Source: Halicephalobus mephisto | Taxonomy: Eukaryota; Nematoda; Chromadorea; Rhabditida; Panagrolaimidae | Assembly (NCBI GenBank): GCA_009193035.1 | Contig: SWDT01000006.1 | Coordinates: 372,001-436,000 of the forward strand | Length of the DNA stretch: 64,000 bases | Direction: 5' to 3' | Shown: one piece after another, positions 22,485 through 36,725 of the stretch | How the letters are laid out: every line of letters starts with the position of its first letter | Numbering within the stretch: position 1 is the stretch's first letter | Notes under the pieces: generated by a model | What the model was told of the DNA's origin: nothing | Database searches by the model: none | Seen by the model: the letters and a program-made list of their open reading frames with translations, nothing else | Translations under genes and position numbers: made by a program

Positions 22485-23645
22485 TTTTTTATAAAATGTT
22501 AAGATTTAAAAATAGAGAAAATACTACAAATCTTTACTTAAACAGAAGTACAGACGAACAACATATATGACAACAGAACGACTCAAAGTCACTCATGCCC
22601 TACAGTATTCCAGGGCCCCTGATATTCAGGCTATCTCTCCAGGTCTTCTCTTTCTATTGTATTTTCTATCCCAGCACATAAGAATTCAAAGAAAAAAATA
22701 AAAAATAAAATTACAATCCTGTGTTCGTTTTAGGTTTCGTACTTCCCATGAACATAATCGAATGAGCCCGATTACACGGGATTCTAGAGCACCTGTGTAT
22801 AGTCCAGTTTTTGTCCCGACTGGATTCAACATACTGAAATCACAAATGTATAAAATTGTTACTTTTTTGCAGGTTTAATTGATCAACTTAAAAATGTCAC
22901 AAGATCTGCTGGTACTTTGGTTAAAAAAAATTTATCAATTTCTGAACTAGTAAGACTTTCAAATGATCGACGATTAATCCATGTTTTTCAAACCTGATAA
23001 AGCATCAAAGCACTTTGACAAATTCAACAAAGAAAAACTGAAAATTTCTTCGATGGATTCATCGACGATGCTGGGACAGCAAACTAGATTAGAGAAGACT
23101 TGGAGCGATAATCTGGATATCAGGGAGCGTGGAATACTTAAGACATGAATGAGATTTTCGGTGATCTTGTGTGGAAGTTATATTATACATAAAAAAGTAA
23201 CTTTTGGCATAGTAAAAAGTAGAAATCGTCACTATTATTTCTAACTTTCGTCGCGAATATAAAATATTCATGAAAAATATGATGATTTTATCACATTTCG
23301 CAATTTTTACAAAATCAAAAGTTATGTTTTTATGTATAATATGAATCAAAAGTTTGTCTTCTATGTGAAAAAACTAAATATTGTTAGCTATTACACAAAA
23401 AAGTAACTTTTTGCAGAGTAAAAAATGGAAACCGTCACTATTATTTCTAACTTTCATCACAAATGCCAATTATTTACGAAAAATATGATGATTGTGTCAT
23501 ATTTTTGTTACATTTAGCAATTGTCACGAAACTAAAAATTACGCTTTTTTGTTTATAATTGTTATCTGTCTTATTATTCGAATAAAAATTATTAATATTC
23601 GTTTTTTATCCTAACAGACAAAATTTCTGAACTTTTTTATTGTAA
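22485..23645. mobile_element. foldback-type non-autonomous transposon remnant
   Basis: The left arm (22485-22680) and the right arm (23065-23165 plus 23556-23645) are inverted copies of one sequence. That sequence also occurs at 57590-57910 in the right-arm orientation. Shared blocks: TCTGTCTTATTA, CCTGATATTCAG, CCTACAGTA, AGGACCTGG and TTATCCTAACA. The middle (about 22680-23060) has no ORF of note. The right arm is split by the MITE-like dimer at 23171-23555. Confidence 0.65.
23171..23555 (-). mobile_element. MITE-like inverted-repeat dimer nested in foldback arm
   Basis: Reverse-complement copy of the element at 7845-8240, with the same two tandem halves and the same AAGTAACTTTT-type ends. 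It interrupts the sequence corresponding to GAGAATTATATAATAATTGTC in the 57590-57910 copy, so it inserted later, into an AT target. Confidence 0.75.
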
Positions 23646-24501
23646 TTTCTTTGATGTTTGATCTCTATAAATGTTTCCTTAGACAATCTCTTAAATTTTT
23701 TTTTCAGTAAATTATCTAAGGAATTCCATTACGAAACCCCCTCGTTTTTCTGATTTTTCTCACCTCATAAATTCTAATCAAATAAAAATTCAACATGCGA
23801 TCGATAATTTTAATTACTTTTCATTTTTAAAAATTTATTTGTCAATTATTTAGGCGTGGATATACTGCTTCAAAAAAGTACAAATTTTAAATCTCTGTAA
23901 CTCTGCAAACATTCGATAAATTTTTATAATTTTTCTTTCATCTGATCCGAAAAAATTTAAACTTTATTTAAAACCAAAATTTTGAAAAATTAAACATTAA
24001 TTAACTCAAAAAATAAAACGGAACATTTTTCGTTTTTTTTAACAGGGAACACTTTTCACTGTTTTTAAAACGGGGAACAGCTTTCACTTTTAGAGAAGTA
24101 AAATAAGCTTTGGAACAGAACGCCAAAAATTGAAAGTTGTTTTTAAACAAAATCCTAAAAATTGAATTTTTTGATGAAAAATCAGTCCGAAGTTCATCGT
24201 TTTTGATATCAAAAAAGATAATTTTTTCTAACCTCATCAAAAATGCCCTAATATTCGTTAATTTAAAATTTTAAAGAACATTTTGGGCATAAATTTTTAG
24301 ACTTTTGTCCACCTCCAGAATCAGCTCAAATTTAACTGATAATTTCCTAAAAGTGGACATATTCATTTGTTAAGCCGATAATTGACTCAATTCGAACAAC
24401 ATAGTACCGAGGAAGACATAATTGACGGAGAACTCTTATCAGTGTCTCCGTCAAGTCAATTATAACCATTTTTGCCAATTTCTCGGCAGCAAGTTGTCGG
24501 G

Positions 24502-27500
24502 ATGATCTTCAGACAAGGATTCTGGAGAAGATTCCAGAAAACATGTTGGTTAATTTTGTTTTTATTTGTTCTACAGACAGTATGGGTGCCCGGAGCCAAA
24601 GCCGAGGAGGAAAAGCTGCCGACTAGGTACGCGGTCGCTATATGGAACTGGGAAGAGGCGAAAGTCCCCATAGTCGTCGTAGCGTGGATCATGCTTGCTT
24701 GTATCGGCAAAATTAGTAAGTTTTATGTAAACTCATCAAATTCAACACCCTATATATCCTCTGTAAAAAATAATATACGAACACGAAATTTCGATATATG
24801 AAAATTGAAACATTTTTAAATTTGATTTTCCATATATCGAAATTAAAACCTCATATATTAAAATCCTGCTTTACCTCGATTTGCAACGTCATTGGTTTCA
24901 GTTTTCAACATCCATCCGAAAATATCGGATATGTTCCCCGATTCCTCCCTCTTGATTCTGGTCGGATTGATTATCGGGATCGTCCTGAACGCCATGAATG
25001 TCGACAGAAAACAATTCTACCTAAGTTCAGAAGTATTTTTCTACTTCGTTCTTCCTCCAATGATGTTCGACGCCGGATACAACATGCCGGCCAGAGCTTT
25101 CTTCGACAATTTTGGGTCTTGTTTGACTTTCGCCTTGCTCGGGACTGCCTGGAATATTGTTGCTATCGGTAAGTCCGTGTGATCATTCCTTAATCCGATT
25201 CCTTATCGCTCTATGGTGGAATGAGTGATGAAAACGAAAAACAATCTCCAAAACACGGTCAAAATTGAATCTTAGAGTACCTAATTTTAAAGAACAAAAA
25301 TTTCAAAATTCTTCAACGAAAAATTTTTCGGCTTTTAAATTTTGGATTTTGGATACAAAAATTGATAACAAGTATATCAGAGGAAATTTATCTTTTTGAC
25401 TTCTGTCCGAGTGAGCTTAATTAGATGTTTGATTCTGAAAATTGATTTTTTACGGAAATCAACTTTAATCAGTCTTATCAGAACGCGGATTTTGCTACTA
25501 CCCGCAATAATGAATAAAAGGTTTTGATTAGTACAAAGAAAAAAACTAAAAATTTAAAGTTGAAAACTAAAAAATTAAAGTTGAAAAATAAAAATTTAAA
25601 GTTGAAAACTAAAAATTTAAAGTTGAAAACTAAAAAATTAAAATTGAAAAATAAAAAATCAATGACGGAAATTTTCGATTTCACAATTAAAAGCACATTA
25701 TCTAAAAATAAAATTTTAAATCTTCTTAATTCAGTAAATACCGAATTGATTCTTGTAATTTTTCATGTAATCCGGATAATCTTGTTATTTTGCTTAGAAT
25801 TAAAATTCTGTAAAATTAAACATTATTCATTTCCAAAATGTAGGTAGACATTTACCTTCAAAAATGAGTCAAATGAACTTAGGAACAGAACGCCAGAGTT
25901 TAGGAACAGACCATCAGAGTTTAGGAACAGAACGCCAGAGTTTAAAAACAGACCATCAAAGTTTAGAAACAGAACGCCAGAGTTTAGAAACAGAACACCA
26001 GAGTTTAGGAGCTCATTTTGCAATGCAGGAGTTAATCCTAAAATATTGAATTTTTCGATCAAAATCACTTTAAATTTCGTTATTTTCAGCATCAAATAAA
26101 AAAATAAGCCTATCTAAGCTTAGAAAAAAGAATAATGAGAATTTGTCAAATATTCATTAAATTAGAACTGCTTAAAACCGGGCACTTTTTTGAAACATTA
26201 TAGACCCAAATTTACTCTTGCTCTTACCACGAATGTTCACTTGATGAAAAATAAGAAAATTCTGTCTTGGCACGAAGCCATGATGAGAGATTTGAAAGTT
26301 AAATTTCTAGTTTATTTGGTTGTGGAAATTTTTATTTTTGAAATTTCAGGAGTCTCGCTCTGGGCGATCTCCTTGACGGGTCTCTTCAGCGTGGAGATGA
26401 ATCTCCTGGACCTCCTACTGTACGGTTCCATCGTCGCAGATGTAGATCCCGTCGCTGTCATCGTCATCTTCGAGGAAATGGGAGTTAACGAACTTTTGTT
26501 TATTTCTGTTTTCGGTGAATCCTTGCTCAACGACGGTATTTCTGTGGTTTTGTACAGGATGCTTCTGACGTTCGTCGAGATCGGAGGAGATAACTTGATA
26601 GTCCAGGACTATTATCTCGGTTTCATCTCGTTCTTCGTCATCGCCCTGGGGGGCATAGCAGTGGGGCTCTTCTTCGCCTACTCTACCGCTTTTATTACGA
26701 AATACACCAAAAATACGCCGATCGTGAACCCGATTTTCGTGTTTATTCTTCCGTTCTTCAGTTATCTCGTTTGTGAATTGTTTGGATTGTCCTCAATCTT
26801 ATGTATAGTGTTCTGCGGAGCTGCCATGAGGCCGTTTATAAGGGACAACGTCCCCAAAGACGCCTTCAAAGCCATCCACTACTTCGTCAAGGTGATTGCT
26901 CTGATGGCAGAAACCGTCATCTTCATCTTCCTCGGGTTATCCACGGTCTCCGCCGACCACCACTGGGACACACCGTTTATTATCCTGACAGTCATCTTCT
27001 GTTTAATCTACAGAGCTTTCGGTGAGTATTTCATATATGAATTTTTCCAAAAAAACGAAACAAAAAACAATGAAGAAAATCATCAAAAATTAATTTTTAT
27101 CCTGACATTCATGAGAACATGACTGCTTCTAATCCTATTTTCGATTATTATTTTGGGTGTTTTTTTCAATTATTCTTATATTAATAAGTAGAAAAATATA
27201 TGAAATCCGTAAGTGTAGGAAATTGAAAAAAATCCAGAAACTCATCGGAAATTGCATCAGGAGCTGCGATTTCATCATAGACATCGAGACAAACACTAAC
27301 TTTTTTAGCTTTTTCTTTAAAAATTTTCATATTTTTAAAATTTTCCCACATCTTCTGCAGATGATTCCTAATGTTCAAAAATGAATCTAAAACTTTTCTG
27401 ATTTCCAAATTTCTTCAATTTTACACTTTTTAACTTTTTTAAATGACGTTTATATATCAAATTTTCTTTTCAGGCGTAGTAGTCATGTGTTACTTCCTGA

Positions 27501-28747
27501 ACAAGGGACGTCTGAAGAGGTTCACCAAAGTGGACATGTTCATCATCGCCTTCGGTGGTCTTCGAGGAGCCATCGCCTACGGGTTGGTCGTCGCCTTGCC
27601 CGAGTACATGAAGTACAAGAACCTCTACGTCACATCCTGCATCGTCGTCATCTACTTTACTGTATTCCTACAGGTTTACTTTACTCGATAATTCCCATAA
27701 AAAGTAAATTTTTAGGGAATGTCCCTGAAGCCCATTGCCCAGTTCCTCGAGGTCGAACGAAAAGCCGAAATTCAAGAACAAAAAATGATTGAAAAAATCT
27801 TCGAAAATGTGAGTTTTCCCAGTAATCCAAACAAATCAACTCATTTCTGGTTATCTTACTGTTGGTTATGATTCTTTCAATATCCATCATTTGCCATATA
27901 TGACCGTTAACCTTCGAGAATGGACACTCTCATATCTCACATTACTCGAATTAGGTTGCCAGATCTACCAGTCAGAGTATAGTTCCAAAACAGGGTTACG
28001 AAATCACTATTGCGTAAAACAAAATTATAGGTTATTTTAGTTTCTAGAAATTCTTGTCGAGACAATTTTGTAAAAAATCCATATATGACTTTTCTAATAT
28101 AAGTGATTACGAAATCACATAACATTACTAAACAACCACCTTCCAATATCGAAATTGTAAACTGTTTTGGTTTCTAAAAAGTTCTAGAAATTCGTTCTGA
28201 GACAATTCCGTAGAAAAATCCATGATTTTTACAATAATTATTCTAGTTGATCGACAACACTATGATTAACGTGGAATCTGTTCTTGGACTCCATGGACAT
28301 CATTGGATTAGAAGCATTTACGAAAAAATCCATCAAAAAATCCTCACTCCATTTCTCGTCAAGAAAAATGTTCGAAAAACACTGGACAGATCAAACGCTC
28401 TCGTCAGAGCCGCTAACAAGATGGCAGCTAAGGATGCTCTCCAGATGGCCGAGTTCACTCATAACCTGGAGGCCTGGTACGAGGCTAACCGATCAAGGTC
28501 AGCTTCCAACGTCAGTACCGTCGATGCAACAGGACCGAATGGAAGTGTTCCAACAGGCCAAGTCAAGAAACGCCATTACACCTCTCCTCCTCCCAAACCT
28601 CCAACAGAGTTCCTCAACGAGGATTTCCTGGAAATGCAGAGGAGACCCAGGGCCAGTTCTAGTTTCTCTCCTGTTTCGATTCTGAAAAGGGACGATATAC
28701 TTCCTGAAGACGAACCAGACTTTACAGTTGGACACCATCGACTCTGA
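24502..28747 (+). CDS. nhx: Na+/H+ exchanger (NHE/NHX family)
   Basis: Electroneutral exchanger of Na+ for H+ across plasma or organelle membranes. Exons 24502-24715, 24902-25168, 26350-27021, 27474-27673, 27716-27808 and 28247-28747 give 648 residues, all in phase. The N-terminal hydrophobic segment is followed by the family's [15 protein letters not shown]. Core motifs: [72 protein letters not shown] and [12 protein letters not shown], matching the roughly 12-helix transport domain. The cytoplasmic tail is short and Ser/Pro-rich. The start is ATG 24502, just after an acceptor-like CGGCAG. Intron 2 (25169-26349) contains two tandem repeats. I cannot say which nhx paralogue this is. Confidence 0.94.
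25540..25665. repeat. tandem repeat in nhx intron 2
   Basis: About six copies of a unit close to AAAAATTTAAAGTTGAAAAC, 20 bases. Confidence 0.85.
25875..26010. repeat. 21-bp minisatellite in nhx intron 2
   Basis: Seven to eight copies of GTTTAGGAACAGAACGCCAG plus one base. Units with AACGCC alternate in part with units with ACCATC. Because the period is 21 the sequence is open in frame as repeats of SLGTERQ, but it is bypassed by the exchanger's splicing. Confidence 0.9.
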
Positions 28748-28970
28748 CTTCCCAAAGGCCAGGCATGATCAGTTTTGTACAGCCGAGTGTTTGGTATCAC
28801 TGTTTCAAAAAAAGTTTTTCCGAAAACAGAATAAATCATTAGCCAGTAAACGCCCAATGTACATAAACAAAACAGTGGAAGGGGTGCGAACGAGATCCGT
28901 ACACATCATTTCAACCGTGATTCACTAAGAAAGAATGGGAATTTGTTCACCAGGAAACTTGATGGTCTTC

Positions 28971-30035
<1,065 letters not shown>

Positions 30036-33000
30036 CTATCTTCGATAAAGACTAAAAGCAACGTCGTCAACACTCGAGGGAACGTAACTGGGTTGGGACG
30101 AGACGTAGTAGTCTTCGAAGAAAGCATGGAGGTACTCGAAAGTCGGCCTTCGCTCGGGGTTCTGATCCCAGCATTTCAGCATCTGGGCATATATGGGTTC
30201 GTCGATTTCCGGGGGTTTGGGCATTCTGTAGCCTCTTTCAACCTCGTCAATCACTTGCTTATTACTCATGCCTGGAAAATTACCGACAAATGATATAAAA
30301 TTTCGAAACCTAGGAAGTCTGTTACATTTCTAAAAAGTCAAAATGGTTTTTAAAAATTAAAATTTTCCTTATTTTTTAAATTTTGTTAAAAATGAAATAT
30401 CTTTAACAAAATTGGAGAAATTTCGATTTTTTAAATTTCGTGGTTTTAGACTTGATTAAATCCGAAGGGATTTGGGCTAGATGTCGAAGGATATATGACA
30501 TCCGGAACTCACCAGGATAAGGCGCGGATCTGGTGAAGATTTCGTAAAGCAAAATCCCAAACGACCAGACATCCGATTTGACTGTGAAATTTCCATAAAT
30601 TGCGGCTTCAATGGCCGTCCATTTAATCGGGAACTTGGCCCCTGTCGTTGCTTCGTATATGTCCTCTTCCATCAACGTCCTTGCCAGACCGAAATCGGCG
30701 ACTTTCACTTCCGGAACTCCGCTGATTTTGTCCCCTACTAACACGTTTCTGGCCGCGAGATCTCTGTGGACGAGTTTCCTGTCTTCCAGGTACATCATCC
30801 CTGAGGCTATCTGAGCACACATGTCCACCAACGCAGATTGACTGAGGACGTTCTCTGGTTTCTTGAGGTACTGTAGGAGGGAACCGTTCTTCATGTACTC
30901 CGTCACGATGAAGAACGGCTCCTCCTTCGTGCAGACGGCGTACAATCTGACTAACTTGGGGTGGTTGCACTGTCTGAAAGCAAAAATTAAAATCAGCCCT
31001 AGGGGAAATAAGGACTAACTTCATGATGTGGGCTTCTCTCAGGAAGGCTTCTGGAGACATGGTGCCCTTCTTCATCGTCTTAATCGCGACTTCCACAATG
31101 TCCCGCCATTTACCGTAATAGACTTCCCCGAAATTACCATCTCCAAGTTTTTCTACCAATTGAAGTTCATTTCTAGGTATTTCCCAATTATTTTTCGTGT
31201 CGGAACTCAAGTCCGTCCTCTGGGGGGCGACCTTAGGAGCAGCGTAGGTAAGTTTACAACAGAGACCGGCACTAGTTTCTGGAAAAACCAACATCAGTTT
31301 TCATTTTGCCAAATTTAACAAAGTTCTAGATCAAAGTTAAAAGTCAGATTTAACCATCAAAGGTCGAAATCAAAGTTTGAGTTCAAAATTGGAATTCAGA
31401 GTTCAAGGTCGAAATTCGGACTTTTCGTGCCAAGACACGAGGTCATATTTTGATCCGAAAAATCCAGATAAATTCTAACTATCGATTTAAGTAAGATTTT
31501 TGAAATAAAAAGTTCATAAATGTTGTCTAGCACGAAAAGTCCAAATTTCGACCTCGAATTCAGTGCTTCATATTTTCGAAGTTAAAAATCAAAATTTAAA
31601 ATCGAAATTTGGATTTTTCATGTTAAAACACAACTTACGAGTCATTTCTGGATTTAGAATATCCAGAATCAGGTTCTATCAATTTACATAACACAGAAAA
31701 CAAATTTTTGAAACAAATAAATCCACAAAAATTATGAATGCAAAAATCCCAAATTTCGAACTTGAAGTTTGAGTTCCAGTTTTCATAATACGGACCACAG
31801 TACTTCATATTTTCGAAGTTAAAAATCAAAATTTAAAATCAAAATTCAAAATCGAAGTTAAAAATCAAAATTCAAAATCGAAATTTGGATTTTTCAAGTT
31901 AAAACACAACTTACGAGTCATTTTTGGATTAAATAAATCCAGTTAATTTCCGGCCATCAATTTAGATGAAACTGATTTTTTAAACAGAAAAAATTAAAGA
32001 TGTTTTTTAACACAAAAGTCCAAATTTCGACCTCGAATTCTGATTTCCAATTTCGATAATACGGACCACAGATCATCAACTTTGAAAAAACCACATAATC
32101 CAAAAACTCCTCACCGGAATAATAAGCAACGAGATCTTTTATCGTAGGAAAAATCTTCCTTGTGGTGATGTAGAATCCACATCCGTCATCGAGTGGTTTA
32201 ATTTTGTAATGTTTGACATTTGTGACTCTACCACTGTCGGAATCATTGATAGTCAAGGCATATTCATTTTCCTGATCTCTTCTTCGAACAAGAAAAGTCC
32301 CTCTAGGCAAATTCGGAGCTGAAACAATTTTCTCCGCCATACTTCTGGTGATTTTTCCAGCAAACCATTCTTCAACTTCGAGGGAGTCTATTCTGGCAAT
32401 AAAGTTCCTAGGGGCATATCCCACCCCATGTTTGGAGTGTCTCACGAACCACCAATCCGAATTGCTAAAAATCAATGTATTAAATTCATTAATTTCTATT
32501 TAAATAAATTCATTAATTTCTATTTAAATAAATTTATTAATTTCTATTTAAATAAATTTATTAATTTCTATTTAAATAAATTTACTAATTTATATTTAAA
32601 TAAATTCATTAATTTCTATTTAAATAAATTTGTTCATTTATATTTAACTAAATTATGTAAAAAACTCAATTAAACAGAAAAAAAAATAAATTTAAAAAGT
32701 TTTTTTCAAAATTGAATTTTTGTAAAATTTACTTTTTAAATTAAACATGTGTTATTTTTTAATTTAGTAAATTTTCTTTTTAATTTTAATAAGATTTTTA
32801 ATTTTAATGAGATTTTTAAAATTCATGTTTTAATCAGTCATAAGTTACGAAATATTTCTAATTTCATTTTTTACGAATTTAAATTTAAATTTTAATAAAT
32901 TTTTCAAAATTCATATTTCTGATTATCCACGAAATGAGATAAATTTAATCCAATTTTTTTTAATTTCAACTTTTCTAAAATTCTTTAAAATCCATTTTTC

Positions 33001-33878
33001 TCATTTTGCATACCGTATGAAGTAACTTTAATGTATTTTTTAAATCCAAATTCCAACTTTAATAAAATCCCTCAGAATCCATGTTCCTGATTAAACATGA
33101 AGTAAATTTAGTCCGACCCGCATCCAGACTTCAGCTGAAATAAAACCTTTCAAAATCCATGTTTTGAGAAATCCGTTTTCATAGATTAACAGTGTTTTCG
33201 AAAAAACCAAAAGTACACAAGAACGGGTTTTCAAAACGTGGATTCTGGAAGATTTTCTTCGGGTTGAAATCTCGATGTAAAAAATGGTTAAAAATTTCCA
33301 AATTGACCTTCCGAAAAGATTTCTCAAATTCGTTTCAAAAATTCCAAATTAAACAATTTAAAAATTTCCTGTCTTCCCCTCTGGCCAATTAATGGAAACA
33401 AGTTCATCGAATAGGATTACTTTTGCTTTCACTGGTTCCCCAACTATACGAAAAACTTGAAATTTTTTTACGGAAGAAAATTGCCAGAGAATTAGCTCTA
33501 CTCTGTTGACAGAAAGGGAAAAACTGACCTTTCATCGAGAAGAACCATAATGTCGTCTTTTTTGAAGCTAATGTCCCCATCTACTCTGCTTTCGTAATCG
33601 TAGAGAGCAATAACTCTGATGCTCCCATTTCTGCTGCCCGTACTCCCCATAGTGTTGGTGGAGTTCAGGACGTGGGACCCATTAACATGAAAAATGGCGG
33701 GTTGTCCGTTTCCGAGGTTGGACATTTTCCTCATCATTTGGTCATCTTTGAAGACATTCATCTGGGCCACCATCCGATGACCTGCCATGACCGGGTAGGG
33801 GTTCCCATTGGGGTATCCATTAGGAACAGGTTGAGGTGAGGGACCAGAGTCCCTAGGATGGGAGAAACAATTCCCCAT
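30036..33878 (-). CDS. src-1: Src-family non-receptor tyrosine kinase
   Basis: Exons 33878-33529, 32464-32115, 31278-31020, 30973-30513 and 30271-30036 give 551 residues with consistent phases. MGNC start: Gly2 is a myristoylation site and Cys4 a likely palmitoylation site. Low-complexity linker to about 85, SH3 about 87-145 ([15 protein letters not shown]), SH2 about 148-240 ([24 protein letters not shown]), kinase from about 275 with [36 protein letters not shown], and the activation-loop Tyr in [10 protein letters not shown]. Oddities: the usual WTAPEAA is WTAIEAA, and the C-terminal Tyr region QPSYVPSS is followed by an extra tail of about 11 residues. The donor of exon 3 is GTTAGT. It is closer to C. 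elegans SRC-1 than SRC-2 ([16 protein letters not shown]). TTTCAG (AG 33899-33898) precedes the ATG. Confidence 0.94.
31320..32070. repeat. triplicated segment in src-1 intron 2
   Basis: Three decayed copies of a roughly 250-base segment (about 31320-31560, 31566-31800, 31800-32066). They share CATATTTTCGAAGTTAAAAA, AAAACACAACTTACGAGTCA and TCCAAATTTCGACCTCGAAT. On the sense (minus) strand each ACTTACGAG reads as a donor-like CTCGTAAGT. Confidence 0.7.
32475..32650. repeat. 27-bp AT tandem repeat in src-1 intron 1
   Basis: Six to seven copies of AATTTCTATTTAAATAAATT plus about seven bases. Confidence 0.9.
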
Positions 33879-34189
33879 AACAAGCTGAGCTCTTTCGCTG
33901 AAACTTGGGCTAGCCAAAATATTTAAAGAATAAACCTGACTCGCGTGAATAACGCACCTTCCATCGGCCAATTGGAATAGATCGCGAGTGTACACAAAAT
34001 GGCCAAGTGTCAAGACTCATTAATCAAGAACCTCAACTATAGAAAGCCAAAGGGGAAATCAATAAGTACTTTTCTGGACTTTGCGCAAAAATCCAAAATC
34101 AGCTCTTTAACGTCCGATAATTGCGAAAATGATTAGATCGCCGGCGGCCCTAGTTTTTGCCTCCTGCTTGCTTTCCTTCTTCCGATGAT

Positions 34190-34640
34190 GCGCACGATTG
34201 CGGAACGAAAAAGAAATTCAGTAATCGTTGCGAGAAAAACCAAATTGGTAATCGTAAAACAAAAGAATTAAATAATCGTTTTGAGAGAAAATAATCCCAT
34301 ATTCGTTGCAAGAAAAATAAACTTTGCAGTCGTCGGAAGAAGTAATTGTGGAAAAAATAAATTTAATAATCATTGTCCGGGGAAAGTGAGGTTAGTAATT
34401 GTTGTGGGGCAGAATTCAACATTCGTTGCGAGAAAAAATTCAATAATCGTTTTGAGAAAATTTGTAGTTGTGGCAAAAAATGAATTTCGTAATCTTTTCA
34501 AAAGTAAATTTAATAATCATTCTGAAACAAAAGCTTCAACCTTCGCTTCGGGAAAAATGAATTTAACAATCGTTGCGAGAAAGAAAACTAATCGTTTCAG
34601 GAAAAGTAAATTCGATAACCGTTGTAGAAAAATTTAAAAC
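34190..34640. repeat. degenerate repeat (AATCGTTGCGAGAAAAA)
   Basis: A dozen or so imperfect copies with AATCGTT(G/T)(C/T)GAGAAAA and variable spacers of about 15-25 bases. Confidence 0.7.
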
Positions 34641-35599
34641 AAATTGATTTTAGATTAAAGTAATGATCAAACAAATTTCGGTCAAGATCTAAAGACCTAA
34701 AAATGACAAGGATGAATTTTAGGAACAATGAAATTAAGCCCTTCAAATCCGAATTTAGAATTTCTTCATCCATGAGAATTACCATCGAAAGATGACGAAA
34801 TCCTCGACTTGAGTTTTCAAGAGCTAATTCCGTCCTAAAACTCATCTGTCTTTTAGACCTTCGAAAATTGGAAAACGATTAAAAAACAAACTAGTTTGTT
34901 TAATTTGAGTCCTGATACGAATGATACTTTTAAAGTCTTTTTTATTAGTTGCTGTAATTCAGGATACTCGTATATAAGAAATATAAAAAAATCGAAAAAA
35001 AATCAAAAAATATACGAAAAAAGAAGAAGAAAAATCAAAAATTGTTAAAAATAATGTTAAAGAAGTAGGATGATTTTTCGTGTTGAAACCAGAATCGAAC
35101 AAATTGATTTGCTCCTTTAAGGGACAAATTTAACGATGACAGGACAATTTTGCCAACTCAATCCGAGGGAAAAAGCGTTAGGGCAGCAGCTGGTCAGTCG
35201 CGAGTCGAGTCGCCGCTGGTCGACAGAGACAAGTGCGGCATCATTGCTCGTATAGTGAGACGCACTGCGCAGGCGAGAACACCATCATCTTGTTCGTTTT
35301 CTCCGCGCTGACTTTTTCGGTCAGAAAGCAAAGGATTCGTTTCCCTTGTTTGGGTATGTACAGAAAGAACGGCATGGCAGGAGATTATCTTCCAAGTTGG
35401 AGTCGGAGATGAACACCCGGATCTGCAGATGGTCAATGACAGATCTTTGACGATATCCAAATGTGGGAAAATTGATCCGAAAATTTCCAAAACCGATTGA
35501 AAAATAATTTTGGCTGAATTAATTTGAACTTATTTGTTCTTTTTCGAAGAAACTCAGGAAACAGATCCCCATGAAAGAGATTGAACAATTTCATTCATC

Positions 35600-36440
35600 T
35601 CTTGGTAGGCAGACAGATCACTTCAGAATTTGGATAATTATCAAGACATCAATCGGATCCTTCAATCTCCTTTATATAGATTGCAGAATCTTCTCAGAAG
35701 AAAATTAGAGGGCGAATGAAGGGATATGCGGAAGGGAGATTGGGTGATCCCATTGATGTCCGGATAAGTAGATACATCACTTCAGGATTTGGCCGGTTAT
35801 CAGAGGATCAATGAAAATATTCAATCTATTTCATATTGATTTCTAAATACTTTGAAAAGAGATCAGAAAGTAGAAGATAAATAAAAAAAATTATAAAAAA
35901 ATTAAATAGTTTCATTGATATCTGGATAACTAGATAATCTTTCATAACTTGGATAACTATCAAGACATCAATGAAAATATTCAATCTACTTCATATTGAT
36001 TTCTAAATACTTTGAAAAGAGATCAGAAAGTAAAAGATAAATGAAAAAATTTATAAAAAAATTAAATAGTTTCATTGATATCTGGATAAGTAGATAATCT
36101 TCCATAACTTGAATAACTATCAAGATATCAATAAAACTATTTAATCTCCTCTGTATAGATTTCTAGGTCTTTTTAAAGAGATTACGGGATGAGTGAAGAG
36201 ATCTGGAAAAGAAGATTGAACGTTTTCGTCGATGTTTTGATAACTAGATAATCTTCCATAACCCAGCCGGTTATCAAAGCGTCAATGAAAGCACTCAATC
36301 TTCTCTGTGTAGATTTCTAAGTCTTTTTAAAAAGAGATTATAGGGTAAATGAAGAGATCCGTGTGGAAGATATTGCATGATTTTATTAATCCCTCAATAA
36401 CTAAATTCCCCGAAATTTGGCCAGTCATCAAAGGAATCAA
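35600..36440. repeat. ~157-bp satellite, five to six units
   Basis: The block around GGATAAGTAGATAATCTTCC recurs near 35606, 35761, 35924, 36082 and 36237 (periods 155-163). Each is followed by ATCAATGAAAATATTCAATC and then GATTTCTAAATACTTTGAAA-like sequence. Confidence 0.85.
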
Positions 36441-36725
36441 TAAATCACTCGATCTTCGTCACGTGGACCTCTTGCTTGTCTTCAATCTCGTCTTCCGGAA
36501 GTACTCGGATGACAGCAGCTTCAAGCTAGTCATCAGATCGAACTTAAAGTACAAGTTTCGGAAACGCCGAAACTATCCTAAGCCGATGACTAATCGGCGA
36601 ACATTAAAGAAAAGAAAAAAATACAGATTCATTTCCTGTCCGTTGAGAAAAAAATCATGTTCTACTGATTCGTCCTTATTGTTCCCTGTTCGTGGGAACA
36701 TACCCAGGTACGCAAGTTTTGGTAG

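Larger units (their letters stand above)
33879..36720. other. intergenic; repeats, no firm gene
   Basis: Upstream of src-1. 34190-34640 holds degenerate repeats of TAATCGTTGCGAGAAAAA. 35180-35340 is GC-rich with many CG dinucleotides (CGCGAGTCGAGTCGCCG) but no coding structure I can defend. 35600-36440 is a satellite. Confidence 0.4.

Noticed and set aside
25864..26049. SLGTERQ repeat ORF
   Set aside because: A 21-bp minisatellite inside nhx intron 2; the exchanger's exons splice around it in phase.
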